Positions 44,425 through 54,118 of a stretch of DNA of 64,000 nt are shown piece by piece. The stretch comes from Acetobacteraceae bacterium (GTDB taxonomy: Bacteria; Pseudomonadota; Alphaproteobacteria; Acetobacterales; Acetobacteraceae). The stretch's first letter is position 1; the number at the start of each line of letters is the position of its first letter. The position numbers and the translations under genes are program-made. The notes under the pieces are model-generated. The model searched no databases, was not told the origin of the DNA, and saw nothing but the letters and a program-made list of their open reading frames with translations. The stretch spans positions 124,001 to 188,000 of the forward strand of contig JAIXWG010000031.1 of the NCBI GenBank assembly GCA_027482245.1, written 5' to 3'.

Positions 44425-45098
44425 GCCGCGGCTCCCTGGGCAAGCGCCGCGCGGAAGCGGGCGATCCAGGCGCCGATCGCCTCCGGCTGGGTCTTCAGCG
44501 CGGTGCGGTTCACGATGAGACGGGATGTCACGGAGGCGATCACTTCCGATTCGACCAGGCCATTCGCCTTCAAGGTGGACCCCGTCTGCACGAGGTCAAC
44601 GATGACGCGCGCCAGGCCGAGCGAGGGGGCGAGTTCCATGGCACCGTTGAGGTGCACGACCTCCGCCTGGATGCCGCGCGCGGCGAAATGGCGATGGGCG
44701 ATGGTGGGGTACTTCGTCGCGACCGTGACGCGGGACCAGGCGCCCATGTCCTGGTGGCCGGCCGTCGCGACCGGTTCGGCGACGGAAACCCGGCAGCGCC
44801 CGATGCCGAGGTCGAGCGGCGCGTAGATCTGGTCGTAGTCGAATTCCATCAGCACATCGGCGCCGCAGACCCCGATCTGCGCCGCGCCATGCGCCACGAA
44901 GGTCGCGACATCGAAGGACCGGACGCGCACCACGTCGAGCGTCGGGTCATTGGTCTCGAAGCGCAGGCGGCGGCTGTCCTCGTCCCGGAAATCGGCGCAG
45001 GGCTCGATCCCGGCGCGGCTCAGCAGGGGGCGCAGTTCCTTGAGGATGCGCCCCTTCGGCAGGGCCAGCACGAGGGGGGCGGGGGCGGCGGCGGTCAC
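44421..45098 (-). CDS. hisG: ATP phosphoribosyltransferase, short form
   Basis: A 225-residue HisG_S catalysing the first step of histidine synthesis: LVLALPKGRILKEL, RSFDVATFVAHGAAQIGVCG and VDLVQTGSTLKANGL (PRPP loop). The ACT-like regulatory domain of long HisG is absent, so it should need HisZ, which is not in the window. First gene of hisGD; the 158 bases upstream contain the promoter and the two-hairpin element. Confidence 0.95.
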   Translation of the reverse strand: MTAAAPAPLVLALPKGRILKELRPLLSRAGIEPCADFRDEDSRRLRFETNDPTLDVVRVRSFDVATFVAHGAAQIGVCGADVLMEFDYDQIYAPLDLGIGRCRVSVAEPVATAGHQDMGAWSRVTVATKYPTIAHRHFAARGIQAEVVHLNGAMELAPSLGLARVIVDLVQTGSTLKANGLVESEVIASVTSRLIVNRTALKTQPEAIGAWIARFRAALAQGAAA

Positions 45099-45189
45099 GG
45101 TACTCGGTGCTTCCTGGGTCGGGGCGCCGAAGGGCGGCGTGCGACCGCGGGCGGATCGCAGATGAGGGGCATTGCGTCAACCGACGAAG

Positions 45190-45259
45190 GTGCATGGGGA
45201 GGGCGCCGCCCTCCCCATACCCCTCCCGCCAGGGGCGAGACGCCCCTGGACCGTCGTCA
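45190..45259 (-). repeat. Two-hairpin intergenic element, copy 3
   Basis: On the minus strand it begins with the TGA stop of nadK and continues CGACGGTCCAGG, hairpin 1 (45229-45249, 9-bp arms, TCT loop), linker CGGGAGGGGTA and hairpin 2 (45194-45218, 11-bp arms). Length and linkers match copy 2 (31490-31571); stem differences are paired. It is positioned like a nadK terminator. Confidence 0.75.
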
Positions 45260-46045
45260 GACCGTGAATTGTTCGGCGATGATGCGCTCGGACAGGCCGT
45301 GGTCGGGGTCGAAGAGCATGGTGAGGGTCACGGCGCGGTTCTCCCGCACCTCCACCCGACGGACGTCGCGCACCTCGGTGTAGTCGGCCACGGCGGCCAC
45401 GGGGCGCTTGGCGGGTTCGAGGACGTCGAACACCACGGACGCCTCCGCCGGCAGCAGCGCACCCCGCCAGCGCCGGGGGCGGAAGGCGGAGATCGGTGTC
45501 AGCGGCAGCAAATTGGCGCCGAGCGGGATGATCGGGCCATGGGCCGAGAGGTTGTAGGCCGTGCTGCCGGCGGGGGTGGAGACCAGCACCCCGTCGCAGA
45601 TCAGCTCCGACAGCCTTTCCTTGCCATCGACCAGGATGCGGATCTTGGCGGCCTGGCGGGTTTCCCGCAGCAGGGAGACCTCGTTGATCGCCAGCGCCTC
45701 CACCGTCGGGCCCTCTCCCACGAAGGCGCGCATGTGCAGGGGATGCAGCTGCGCGGCCTGGGCGGCGGCCAGGCGCTCCGCCAGCCCCTCCAGCCGGAAC
45801 TCGTTCATCAGGAAGCCGACGCTGCCGCAATTCATGCCATAGACCGGCAGGTTGCGGCCCAGCATGCGGTGCTGGGTTTCCAGCATCAGGCCGTCGCCGC
45901 CCAGCGCCACGATGATGCGCGCCTCATCCAGCGCGGCATTGCCATAGGCCGCTTCCAGCCGGGCCAGGGCCTCCGCGGCCTGGTCGGTGGCGGCGGCGAC
46001 GAAGGCGATGCGGCCGGCGAGGGTGGCGGGATCGGCCTCGGTCAT
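45257..46045 (-). CDS. nadK: NAD kinase
   Basis: A 262-residue kinase making NADP from NAD. The catalytic GGDG is at 49-52 ([12 protein letters not shown]), with [22 protein letters not shown] and the [20 protein letters not shown] nucleotide site. ATG at 46045 fits the alphaproteobacterial form; longer readings add low-complexity sequence. Its stop codon forms part of repeat copy 3. The 146 bases upstream show only short repeats of GGCGGGCAAGCG. Confidence 0.95.
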   Translation of the reverse strand: MTEADPATLAGRIAFVAAATDQAAEALARLEAAYGNAALDEARIIVALGGDGLMLETQHRMLGRNLPVYGMNCGSVGFLMNEFRLEGLAERLAAAQAAQLHPLHMRAFVGEGPTVEALAINEVSLLRETRQAAKIRILVDGKERLSELICDGVLVSTPAGSTAYNLSAHGPIIPLGANLLPLTPISAFRPRRWRGALLPAEASVVFDVLEPAKRPVAAVADYTEVRDVRRVEVRENRAVTLTMLFDPDHGLSERIIAEQFTV

Positions 46046-46191
46046 CGCCGGGGCCGGGGGGCCTGCGGCGCGCGGCGCGTGACAAGGCCCATATGGCCGG
46101 ACTCCTGGATGAAGGTGGCCATCAAGCCCTGCCCCAGGGTGGCGGGCAAGCGGGGGCGGGCAAGCGAGATGGGGACAGGCGGGGCTGGGGT

Positions 46192-46587
46192 TCAGCGCGG
46201 TGTCCGCGGCCAATCCAGCCGAGGCTCGGCCCGGCCGGGCCCGCCGCCACGCTCCGGCCAGGCCGGGGGCGGGGGGACGGGCGGCGCGGCGCGGGGCGTC
46301 AGTGTCTCTGCCGCGGGGCGGAGCGCGGGCGGCGGCTCCACCCAATCCTCCTCCAGCGCCGGGCGGCGGCGGCCGGGCTCCGGCGTGCGCAGCGCCAGGC
46401 CGCGGAGCTCGGTCTGGATCTCGTCCAGCTGCGCCTCGATGGCGTCCAGCCTTCCCTTCACGCCGAAGACGCTGAAGGGCATCAGCAGATAGGCCAGCCC
46501 GACCAGCAGCAGGCAGACCAGCAGGACCAGGCCCACCCAGTCGGGCAGGCCGGGGATGGTGAGGGCTGCCAGGATCTCCTGCAGCAT
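46192..46587 (-). CDS. Small membrane-anchored protein, 131 residues
   Basis: One N-terminal membrane helix ([20 protein letters not shown]) is followed by a short amphipathic coiled-coil-like stretch ([20 protein letters not shown]) and a Pro/Arg-rich disordered tail. The ATG overlaps the moaA stop by one base (TGATG), so it is probably translated with moaA. No family is recognised; similar helix plus coiled-coil proteins act as envelope scaffolds, which is only a suggestion. Confidence 0.7.
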   Translation of the reverse strand: MLQEILAALTIPGLPDWVGLVLLVCLLLVGLAYLLMPFSVFGVKGRLDAIEAQLDEIQTELRGLALRTPEPGRRRPALEEDWVEPPPALRPAAETLTPRAAPPVPPPPAWPERGGGPGRAEPRLDWPRTPR

Positions 46588-47579
46588 CAGCCGCCCGTCA
46601 CGCTCATGTGCCGCGCCACGGCGGGGGCGCGGGTCTGGCGGTCGATGACGAAGTCATGGCCCTTCGGCTTGCGGGAGATCGCCTCCAGGATCGCGGCCTT
46701 CAGCCCTTCGTCGTCCAGCGTGTCGTCGCGCAGCGGCCGGCGGAGGTCCGCGGCGTCATCCTGGCCGAGGCACATGTAGAGCGTGCCCGTGCAGGTGACC
46801 CGGACGCGGTTGCAGGATTCGCAGAAATTATGGGTCAGGGGCGTGATGAAGCCGATCCGCTGCCCCGTCTCCTTCACCCGGTAGTAGCGCGCTGGGCCGC
46901 CGGTCGAATAATCCGTCTCCTCCAGCGTCCAGTTCTGCCGCAGCCGGGTCCGGACGGTGGAAAGGGGCAGGTACTGGTCGTTGCGGCTGCCATCGATCTC
47001 GCCGAGGGGCATGGTCTCGATCAGGCAGAGGTCGAGGCCGTGCTCCCCGCACCAGGCGAGCATGCGGTCGAACTCGCCCTCATTCACGCCCTTCATCGCG
47101 ACGGCGTTGATCTTCACGTGCAGCCCCGCGGCCTTGGCGGCGAAGATGCCGTCCAGCGTCGGCTCGATCTTCCCCCAGCGGGTGACGGCGGCGAAGGTCG
47201 CGGGGTCCAGCGTGTCCAGGCTGACATTGATGCGGCGGACGCCGGCCGAATACAGGTCCCCGGCCATCTTCGTCAGCTGCGTGCCGTTGGTGGTGACGGT
47301 CAGCTCCTTGAGCCCACCCGGCCCAAGGCGCGCGCCCAGGTTGCGGAACAGGGAGATGACGTTCTTCCGCACCAGGGGCTCCCCCCCGGTCAGCCGGATC
47401 TTGTCCACGCCGAGCCCGATGAAGGCCCCGCAGAGGCGGTCCAACTCCTCCAGGCTCAGCACCTCCGCCTTGGGGAGGAAGGTCATGTCCTCCGCCATGC
47501 AGTAGACGCAGCGCAGGTCGCAGCGATCCGTCACGGAGACGCGCAGGTAGCTGACCCGTCGGCCGAACGGATCGATCAT
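46587..47579 (-). CDS. moaA: GTP 3',8-cyclase MoaA
   Basis: A 330-residue radical SAM enzyme for molybdenum cofactor synthesis. The N-terminal cluster is held by C20-x3-C24-x2-C27 ([10 protein letters not shown]), the SAM motif is [10 protein letters not shown], and the C-terminal cluster cysteines are in [17 protein letters not shown] 47579 has GGGGGA nine bases upstream; an ATG at 47588 is also in frame. No moaC or other Moco gene is adjacent. Confidence 0.96.
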   Translation of the reverse strand: MIDPFGRRVSYLRVSVTDRCDLRCVYCMAEDMTFLPKAEVLSLEELDRLCGAFIGLGVDKIRLTGGEPLVRKNVISLFRNLGARLGPGGLKELTVTTNGTQLTKMAGDLYSAGVRRINVSLDTLDPATFAAVTRWGKIEPTLDGIFAAKAAGLHVKINAVAMKGVNEGEFDRMLAWCGEHGLDLCLIETMPLGEIDGSRNDQYLPLSTVRTRLRQNWTLEETDYSTGGPARYYRVKETGQRIGFITPLTHNFCESCNRVRVTCTGTLYMCLGQDDAADLRRPLRDDTLDDEGLKAAILEAISRKPKGHDFVIDRQTRAPAVARHMSVTGG

Positions 47580-47700
47580 GTGGCCCATTCCCCCGTGAAG
47601 GCGCCCGGAACGCAGCGCCGTCCTGCATTTGGTCCACCGACCCCGGCCCGTGCAAGTCCCCCCACGGGGAAGGCCAGGGCGGCCGGGCCCGGCCGGGGCG

Positions 47701-48456
47701 TCACACCAGCAGGGTGACGCTGCCGGTGATGACCAGGAAGACCAGGGCGGCGCGGCGGTACCAGCGGTCCGGCACCACATGGAAAAGCCGGGCGCCGATC
47801 GGCACGCAGCAGACCAGGACCGGCAGCAGCAGCAGCGCCTTGGCGAAGACCAGCACGCCCATCAGCCCGCCGATCGCGGGCGGGATGACGGAGATGACGG
47901 AGATGGTGGCGAAGAACAGTATCAGGTTCGCCCGGTGCTGCTTCGCCGCTTCCGGCCCGGCGAGCAGGTACAGGATCACGGGCGGGCCGCTCATGCCCGT
48001 GGCCCCCTTCAGCAGCCCGGCCACGGTGCCGATGGTGATGTTGAGCGGCAGGGGGCGGGACCCGTTGTAGCGCCAGCCCGACAGCAGCAGCAGGCCGAAG
48101 ACCAGCACGAAGGCGCCGATGCAGCGGCGCAGGATGTCCTGGTCCGCCGTCAGCAGGATGAAGGCGCCAAGCGGCGTGGCCAGGCAGGCGGCGGCGCCGA
48201 TCGGCAGGATGACCCGCCGGTTGGCATCCCCGAAGGCCTTGGGCAGCAGCTGGAGGGAGACGGCGAGTTCCATCAGCAGCATGACCGGAATGCCGATGCG
48301 CGGCCCCCACAGCACCGAATAGGCCGGCGCCAGCAGAACCGCGGTGCCGAAGCCGGAATAGCCCCGCATCAGCCCGGCAAGGGCGGTGACGAAGGCCGCG
48401 GCATAGAAGCGCCAGTCACCCAGCAGCGCCGCCACTTCGGGCCAGAGCGCCGTCAT
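47701..48456 (-). CDS. TauE/SafE family sulfite exporter-like protein
   Basis: A 251-residue membrane protein with about eight helices and the two-fold TauE pattern: [25 protein letters not shown] in the first half and [22 protein letters not shown] in the second. The family exports sulfite, sulfoacetate or other organosulfur anions. Its ATG overlaps the stop of the small DUF3553 gene (ATGA). Confidence 0.88.
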   Translation of the reverse strand: MTALWPEVAALLGDWRFYAAAFVTALAGLMRGYSGFGTAVLLAPAYSVLWGPRIGIPVMLLMELAVSLQLLPKAFGDANRRVILPIGAAACLATPLGAFILLTADQDILRRCIGAFVLVFGLLLLSGWRYNGSRPLPLNITIGTVAGLLKGATGMSGPPVILYLLAGPEAAKQHRANLILFFATISVISVIPPAIGGLMGVLVFAKALLLLPVLVCCVPIGARLFHVVPDRWYRRAALVFLVITGSVTLLV

Positions 48457-48632
48457 TCTGCTTCGCGATCGATAGGCTCTAGCGTTACATGGTCGATATG
48501 GACCATCATCTTTCCGGCATGTTCGAAATTGACCGTGACACGGTTGCCGACCACTGACTGGACCTGGCCGGCCCCCCAGTCCGGGCGCGCCGGATTCATC
48601 ACCCGGCTGCCGGGGATAAGCTCACTGTTCAT
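48453..48632 (-). CDS. DUF3553-like protein, 59 residues
   Basis: The minus strand reads 59 codons from ATG 48632: ELIPGSRVMNPARPDWGAGQ, then VVGNRVTVNFEHAGKMM and a terminal IDHVTLEPI. This matches the small DUF3553 beta-barrel (NP...PxWGxGQVQS...VTVxFxxAGKKxI), similar to CarD/KOW-like folds also found in UvrD-type helicases. A KOW-like fold suggests nucleic-acid or RNA-polymerase contact. It is translationally coupled to the TauE gene. Confidence 0.75.
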   Translation of the reverse strand: MNSELIPGSRVMNPARPDWGAGQVQSVVGNRVTVNFEHAGKMMVHIDHVTLEPIDREAE

Positions 48633-48799
48633 CGCGCAGCGTTACCAAGATTTACGGCTTCAAGACTAGCCTGCCGGGCGCAACTCGTTTTCCCTTTCGG
48701 GCCTGCGAGGGCGGCGGCCGGTGCCGCGCGGCGCCCGGCTCGAACGGGGGGCACCGGGCGCGCATCCGGGGTTGCCGCGTCGTCATTCGGAGGAAGTGG

Positions 48800-49414
48800 A
48801 TGCTGCCTGACAAGATCGCCCTCGCCCAAGCGGTATGCACCCGCCTCTGCCACGACCTCGGCGGCGCGGTGGGTGCGCTGGCGAATGCGCTGGACCTGAT
48901 GGAAGGGGCCAGCGGCGATGCGATGGACGTGGCGCGTGATGCCTCCGCCATCATGGACCGGCGCATCCGGTTCTATCGCGCGGCGGTGGGCGCGGGCTGC
49001 GGCGACTGCCGGGTGGAGGAGCTGGCCCAGGCGGCGGAGGGGCTGACGCTGGGCCGCCGCGCCATGATCGACTTCAACGACCTGGATTCCACCATCGTGC
49101 TGCCCGCGCACCTGGCGCAGGCGGTGCTGCTGGCGCTCTGGGCCGCGATCGATGGCCTGCCGCGCGGTGGCACGGTGCGGGTGGGTGGCGACCTGGAAGG
49201 CGGGATCTCCATCTGGCCGGATGGTCCTTCCGCCGCCTGGCCGCCGATCCTGTCCGCGGGCCTGGCCGGGGAGCCGATGCAGTTCACCGCGCGCAACGTC
49301 TCCGTCCCCCTGCTGGTCACCGTCGCCGCCAGTTCCGGCATCCGGCTAGAGATGCTGCATGGCCGCACCGGCGTCGCCGCGCCGCTGCTGATGACGACCT
49401 TCACCCGGAACTGA
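48800..49414 (+). CDS. ChpT-like histidine phosphotransferase
   Basis: A 204-residue protein with a dimerisation/phosphotransfer helix CTRLCHDLGGAVGALANALDL carrying the phospho-His18, and a C-terminal degenerate Bergerat-type domain without nucleotide motifs (LPAHLAQAVLLALWAAIDGLP). This is the ChpT architecture, which in Caulobacter shuttles phosphate from CckA to CtrA and CpdR. GGAGGAAG precedes the ATG. It stands directly before the chemotaxis operon with a 97-base gap. Confidence 0.85.
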   Translation: MLPDKIALAQAVCTRLCHDLGGAVGALANALDLMEGASGDAMDVARDASAIMDRRIRFYRAAVGAGCGDCRVEELAQAAEGLTLGRRAMIDFNDLDSTIVLPAHLAQAVLLALWAAIDGLPRGGTVRVGGDLEGGISIWPDGPSAAWPPILSAGLAGEPMQFTARNVSVPLLVTVAASSGIRLEMLHGRTGVAAPLLMTTFTRN

Positions 49415-49511
49415 CGCCGCCGCGCATCCGGGCTGATTCGCCCCGGCGCCATTTACCGAATATTCGGGCCCATGCCCCAAGCTCCGGCCGAGAAGAGGCG
49501 CCGGAGCCACC

Positions 49512-52109
49512 ATGGACGATCTGCTCGCAGATTTCTTGACCGAGACGCATGAGGGCCTCGTGGCGCTCGATGCCGCGTTGCTGCGGCTGGAGAAGCAACC
49601 ACAGGACAAGCCCACGCTGTCGGAGATCTTCCGACTGGTGCACACCATCAAGGGCACCTGCGGCTTCCTCGGCCTGTCGCGCCTGGAGAAGGTGGCGCAT
49701 GCCGCGGAGAACGTGCTCGGCCTGTACCGTGACGGCGTCCTGGCCGTCACGCCCGATGGCGTCACGCTGATCCTCAACGCCCTCGACCGGATCAAGGAGA
49801 TCGTGGGCGGGCTGGAATCCGGTGGCGCGGAGCCCGCGGGCGATGATGCGGAGCTGATTCGCCGCCTGGACGCGGCCGCGACCGGCGACATGGCGGCCAT
49901 CACCGCCGAGGCCGCGCCCGCGCCGAAGCCCGCCGATGCGCCCGCGCCCGTCGAGGCCGCGCCGCCGGCCGAGGCCCCCGCGCCGGAGCCCCGCGCCGCC
50001 GCCGCGCCCCCCGCGCCGCCCGAGCCGCCGCCGGAGGAGACCGGCACCGGCCGCGCCCCGCCGCAGAGCATCCGCGTTTCCGTCGACGTGCTCGAAGACC
50101 TGATGATGCTGGTCAGCGAGCTGGTGCTGACGCGCAACCAGCTGATGCAGCTGGCCCGCGCGCGCGGCGATGGCGCCTATACCGTGCCGCTGCAGCGCCT
50201 GTCGCACATCACGTCTGACCTGCAGGACGGCGTGATGAAGACGCGCATGCAGCCGATCGGCAATGCCTGGGCGAAGATGCCGCGCCTCGTGCGCGACCTC
50301 TCCATCGAACTCGGCAAGAAGATCAACCTGGAGATGCGCGGCGCGGATACCGAGCTGGATCGCCAGGTGCTGGAGCTGATCAAGGATCCGCTGACCCACA
50401 TGGTGCGCAACAGCGCCGACCATGGGCTGGAGATGCCGGAGGAGCGGCGCCGCGCCAACAAGTCCGAGACCGGGCGCATCATGCTCAATGCCTTCCATGA
50501 AGGCGGCCACATCCTCATCGAGATCGCCGATGATGGTAAGGGCCTGAGCACCGACCGCATCCGCGCCAAGGCGCTGTCGCAGGGCCTGGCGACGGAAGCC
50601 GAGATCGCGTCGATGAGCGAGCGGGAGGTGCACCGCTTCATCTTCCGTGCCGGCTTCTCCACCGCCGCCGCCGTCACCGCCGTCTCCGGCCGCGGCGTCG
50701 GCATGGATGTTGTGAAGACGAATGTGGAGCGCATCGGCGGCACCATCGACGTCTCCTCCACCGAGGGTCGCGGCACCAGCTTCACCATCAAGATCCCGCT
50801 GACGCTGGCCATCGTCTCCGCCCTGATCGTGGAGGTGGCGGGGGAGCGCTTCGCCATCCCGCAGATCGGCGTGCTGGAACTGGTGCGCGTCGGCGGCGGC
50901 GCGGATACGCGGGTGGAGCGCATCAAGGATGCGCCCGTGCTGCGGCTGCGCGACCGGCTGCTGCCGCTCGTCTCGCTTGGCGCCGTGCTGGGGCTGGAGG
51001 AACCGCGGGAGATGCCGATCGACGGCAGCGGCGACATGGGCTTCGTCGTCGTCACGCAGGTCGGCGCGCATGTCTTCGGCATCATCGTCGATCGCCTCTT
51101 CGACACGGAGGAGATCGTGGTGAAGCCGGTGGCGCCGATCCTGCGCCATATCGGCATGTTCTCCGGCAACACCATCCTCGGCGATGGCAGCGTCATCATG
51201 ATCCTCGACCCCAACGGCATCGCCCGAGTCACGGGCGTCGCCGGCGACGGGGCGGAGCAGCGTTCCATGGCGGGCCACACGACGGGCGGCGTCCGGTCCA
51301 ACGACAAGACGGCGCTGCTGCTGTTCCGCGCCGGCGACGGAACGCCGAAGGCGGTGCCGCTCGGCCTCATCGCGCGGCTGGACGACATCCCGGTCGAGAA
51401 CATCGAGCATTCCGGCGGCACGCCGGTGGTGCAGTATCGCGGCCAGCTGATGCCGCTGCTGTCCATGACCGGCGACTACGGCCCGCCGCAGGATGAACGC
51501 GGCCGCCAGACGGTGCTGGTGTTCAGCGAGGGGGAGCGCAGCCTCGGCCTGATGGTCGATGCCATCCTCGACGTGGTGGACGAATCGCTGAACGTGCAGG
51601 CCGGCCAGGGCCGCCCGGGCTTCCTGGGTTCCGCCGTCATCGCGGGCAAGGTCACCGACGTGGTCGATACCGCCTGGTGGCTGCGCCAGGCCGGCGGCGA
51701 CTGGTTCCGCGCCTCCCCCGCCCAGTCCGTCACGCGCCGCCTGCTGGTGGTGGAGGACAGCGCCTTCTTCCGCGAACTCGTCGTGCCGGCGCTGGCGGCG
51801 GAGGGCTATGAGGTCGTCGCGGTGGAAAGCGCCACCCATGCGCTGAAGCTGCGGGAGCGGGGCGAGGTCTTCGACGGCATCGTCTCCGACATCGAGATGC
51901 CGGACATGGACGGCTACGGCTTCGCGAAGGAAGTCCGCGCCGGCGGCGCCTGGGCGGAGCTGCCGATGATCGCGCTGACGGGCCGCGTGGAGCCTGCGGC
52001 GGTGGCGCGCGGTCGCGCCGCGGGCTTCACGGACTACGTCGCCAAGTTCGACCGGGAAGCGCTGATCGGCAGCCTGGCGGAATGCTTCAACGTGCCGGTC
52101 GCGGCCTGA
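49512..52109 (+). CDS. cheA: Hybrid CheA histidine kinase with two CheW modules and a receiver
   Basis: An 865-residue kinase. Hpt/P1 has His44 (RLVHTIKGTCGFLG); a Pro/Ala-rich linker spans about 135-178; the dimerisation domain is at about 185-245; the ATPase has the N box HMVRNSADHGLE (about 296-307) and GRGVGMD; a P5 CheW-like domain (about 430-575) is followed by a second CheW-like domain (about 595-735) and a C-terminal receiver with Asp793 in IVSDIEMPDMDGYG. It phosphorylates CheY, CheB and perhaps its own receiver as a sink. First gene of cheAWYBR. Confidence 0.95.
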   Translation: MDDLLADFLTETHEGLVALDAALLRLEKQPQDKPTLSEIFRLVHTIKGTCGFLGLSRLEKVAHAAENVLGLYRDGVLAVTPDGVTLILNALDRIKEIVGGLESGGAEPAGDDAELIRRLDAAATGDMAAITAEAAPAPKPADAPAPVEAAPPAEAPAPEPRAAAAPPAPPEPPPEETGTGRAPPQSIRVSVDVLEDLMMLVSELVLTRNQLMQLARARGDGAYTVPLQRLSHITSDLQDGVMKTRMQPIGNAWAKMPRLVRDLSIELGKKINLEMRGADTELDRQVLELIKDPLTHMVRNSADHGLEMPEERRRANKSETGRIMLNAFHEGGHILIEIADDGKGLSTDRIRAKALSQGLATEAEIASMSEREVHRFIFRAGFSTAAAVTAVSGRGVGMDVVKTNVERIGGTIDVSSTEGRGTSFTIKIPLTLAIVSALIVEVAGERFAIPQIGVLELVRVGGGADTRVERIKDAPVLRLRDRLLPLVSLGAVLGLEEPREMPIDGSGDMGFVVVTQVGAHVFGIIVDRLFDTEEIVVKPVAPILRHIGMFSGNTILGDGSVIMILDPNGIARVTGVAGDGAEQRSMAGHTTGGVRSNDKTALLLFRAGDGTPKAVPLGLIARLDDIPVENIEHSGGTPVVQYRGQLMPLLSMTGDYGPPQDERGRQTVLVFSEGERSLGLMVDAILDVVDESLNVQAGQGRPGFLGSAVIAGKVTDVVDTAWWLRQAGGDWFRASPAQSVTRRLLVVEDSAFFRELVVPALAAEGYEVVAVESATHALKLRERGEVFDGIVSDIEMPDMDGYGFAKEVRAGGAWAELPMIALTGRVEPAAVARGRAAGFTDYVAKFDREALIGSLAECFNVPVAA

Positions 52110-52125
52110 GGCGGGGGAGGAAACG

Positions 52126-52590
52126 GTGCAGACTCAATCGATCCAGTCGAGCATTGCCGACGCGGATTTGTTCCTGACGCTGACGGTGGCGGGACAGACC
52201 TGCGGGGTGCCGGTGCTGGTGGTGCGGGACGTGCTCGGCCCGCAGACCATCACGCGCATCCCGCTGGCGCCGCCGGAGGTGGCGGGCAGCCTGAACCTGC
52301 GCGGCCGCATCGTGACGGCCATCGACCTGCGGCGGCGCCTGAGCCTGGCGCCGCGCCCGGCCGACCAGCAGCCCATGAGCATCGTCGTCGAGATGGCCGG
52401 TGAGCTCTACAGCATGCTGGCCGACGGGGTGGGGGAGGTGGTGCCGCTGCGCGCGGAGGACAGCGCGCCGAACCCGCCCACGCTCGACCCGCTGTGGCGG
52501 GAGGTATCGCGCGGCGTCCATCGCCGCGATGGCCAGCTCCTCATCGTGCTCGACGTGGAACGCGTGCTGACGATCGGCGGTGGCCGATGA
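52126..52590 (+). CDS. cheW: Chemotaxis coupling protein CheW
   Basis: A 154-residue single CheW domain: LFLTLTVAGQTCGVPVLVVRDVL, ITRIPLAPPEVAGSLNLRGRIVTAIDL and the C-terminal DGQLLIVLDVERVL. It links receptors to CheA. Overlaps cheY by ATGA. Confidence 0.95.
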   Translation: MQTQSIQSSIADADLFLTLTVAGQTCGVPVLVVRDVLGPQTITRIPLAPPEVAGSLNLRGRIVTAIDLRRRLSLAPRPADQQPMSIVVEMAGELYSMLADGVGEVVPLRAEDSAPNPPTLDPLWREVSRGVHRRDGQLLIVLDVERVLTIGGGR

Positions 52591-52994
52591 CCGCGGCGGG
52601 TGCCATGCCGGCGAAGCGCGGCTGCCTGGTGGTGGATGACAGCAAGGTGGTCCGCAAGGCGGCGCGCCGCATCCTGGAGGGCTTCGGCTTCGAGGTGCGG
52701 GAGGCCGAGGACGGATCGAAGGCGCTGGAGGCCTGCCGCGAGGCGATGCCGGAGCTGGTGATGCTGGACTGGAACATGCCGATCATGGACGGCATCACCT
52801 TCCTGCGCGCCGCCCGTGCCGAATTCGGGCCGAGCGAGCCCGTCATCGTGCTCTGCACCACCGAATGCGGCTTCGACCGGATCCTGGAGGCGCTGGAAGC
52901 CGGCGCGCAGGAATACGTCATGAAGCCCTTCGACGCGGAGATCATCGGGGGCAAGCTCGCGCAGCTCGGCCTCATCCAGGCGGCGGCGGCGTGA
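52587..52994 (+). CDS. cheY: Chemotaxis response regulator CheY
   Basis: A 135-residue stand-alone receiver. Acidic pair Asp17/Asp18 (CLVVDDSK), phospho-Asp61 in VMLDWNMPIMDG, Thr in VLCTTE and Lys in YVMKPFDAE, all as in CheY/DivK-type single-domain regulators. Start ATG 52587 overlaps the cheW stop. Output to the flagellar motor is likely but not shown by the window. Confidence 0.93.
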   Translation: MTAAGAMPAKRGCLVVDDSKVVRKAARRILEGFGFEVREAEDGSKALEACREAMPELVMLDWNMPIMDGITFLRAARAEFGPSEPVIVLCTTECGFDRILEALEAGAQEYVMKPFDAEIIGGKLAQLGLIQAAAA

Positions 52995-54118
52995 CATTGA
53001 ATGCCCCAGTCAAGGTGATGCTCTGCGATGACAGCGCCGCGGCGCGGGCTGTCATGGCGCGGATGCTCGCCACCGATCCCGGGATCGAGGTGATCGCCAA
53101 GGCGACCGACGGATCGGACGCCGTGGCGCAGGTGACGGCGATGAAGGTCCCGGACAGGCCGCAGGTGATCCTGCTGGACCTGGAGATGCCGCGCATGGAC
53201 GGGATGACGGCGCTGCCGCACCTGCTGCGGGTGGCACCGGAGACCTCCATCATCGTGGCCAGCGCGCTGAGCCAGCGCGGCGCCAAGGCGACGATGGAGG
53301 CGCTGCGCGCCGGCGCCGTGGACTACGTGCCGAAGCCATCCGCCGCCGCCGGCGGCATGAATGGCGGGCAGTTCCAGGCGGAACTGGTGGCCAAGGTGAA
53401 GGGCTGGGCGCGGATGCGCCGGCGCGGCGCCACGGCGCCGATGCCGGCCATGCGCCCGGCGATGCAGGCACCGCCGGCGCGGCCCCTCGCCGCCGCCATC
53501 GGCACCGCGGCCGCGGCTGCCGCCGGGCTGCTGAAGCCGCGCATCATCGCCATCGGCTCCTCCACCGGCGGGCCGCAGGCGCTGGCGGCGCTGGTGGCGA
53601 AGCTGAACCGGCCGATCGGCGTGCCGGTGGTGGCCGTGCAGCACATGCCGGCGGGGTTCACGACCCTGCTGGCGGACCACCTGAACCGCATCGGCACGCT
53701 GCCCTGCAGCGAGGCGAAGGACGGGGAGGCGCTGCTGCCCGGCCGCTTCTACCTGGCGCCCGGCGACCGGCACCTGCTGGTGAAGGAAGCGGGCCAGGGC
53801 TTCGTGGCGCAGCTGTCGGACGGGCCGCCGGAGAATTTCTGCCGGCCGGCCGTGGACCCGATGCTGCGCAGCCTGGTCGCGGCCTGCCAGGGCAAGGTCC
53901 TGGCGGCGATCCTGACCGGGATGGGCAGCGACGGGCTGGCCGGCAGCCGCGCCCTGGTGGCGGCGGGCGGCCAGGTGCTGGCGCAGGACGAGGCGAGTTC
54001 GGTGGTCTGGGGCATGCCCGGCGCCGTCGCCAAGGCCGGCATCGCCGCCGCGGTTACGACTATCGAGGACATCGCGGAGCGCATCGTCGCTGCTGGCGGG
54101 AACGGGAGGCGCACATGA
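52991..54118 (+). CDS. cheB: Chemotaxis methylesterase CheB
   Basis: A 375-residue protein with a receiver (phospho-Asp63 in VILLDLEMPRMDGM), an Ala/Pro/Arg-rich linker (about 145-180) and a methylesterase with Ser in AIGSSTGGPQAL, His in VQHMPAGF and Asp in GMGSDGLAG. It removes methyl groups from receptors. GTG start overlaps the cheY stop (GTGA) and its stop overlaps cheR (ATGA). Confidence 0.96.
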   Translation: MTLNAPVKVMLCDDSAAARAVMARMLATDPGIEVIAKATDGSDAVAQVTAMKVPDRPQVILLDLEMPRMDGMTALPHLLRVAPETSIIVASALSQRGAKATMEALRAGAVDYVPKPSAAAGGMNGGQFQAELVAKVKGWARMRRRGATAPMPAMRPAMQAPPARPLAAAIGTAAAAAAGLLKPRIIAIGSSTGGPQALAALVAKLNRPIGVPVVAVQHMPAGFTTLLADHLNRIGTLPCSEAKDGEALLPGRFYLAPGDRHLLVKEAGQGFVAQLSDGPPENFCRPAVDPMLRSLVAACQGKVLAAILTGMGSDGLAGSRALVAAGGQVLAQDEASSVVWGMPGAVAKAGIAAAVTTIEDIAERIVAAGGNGRRT

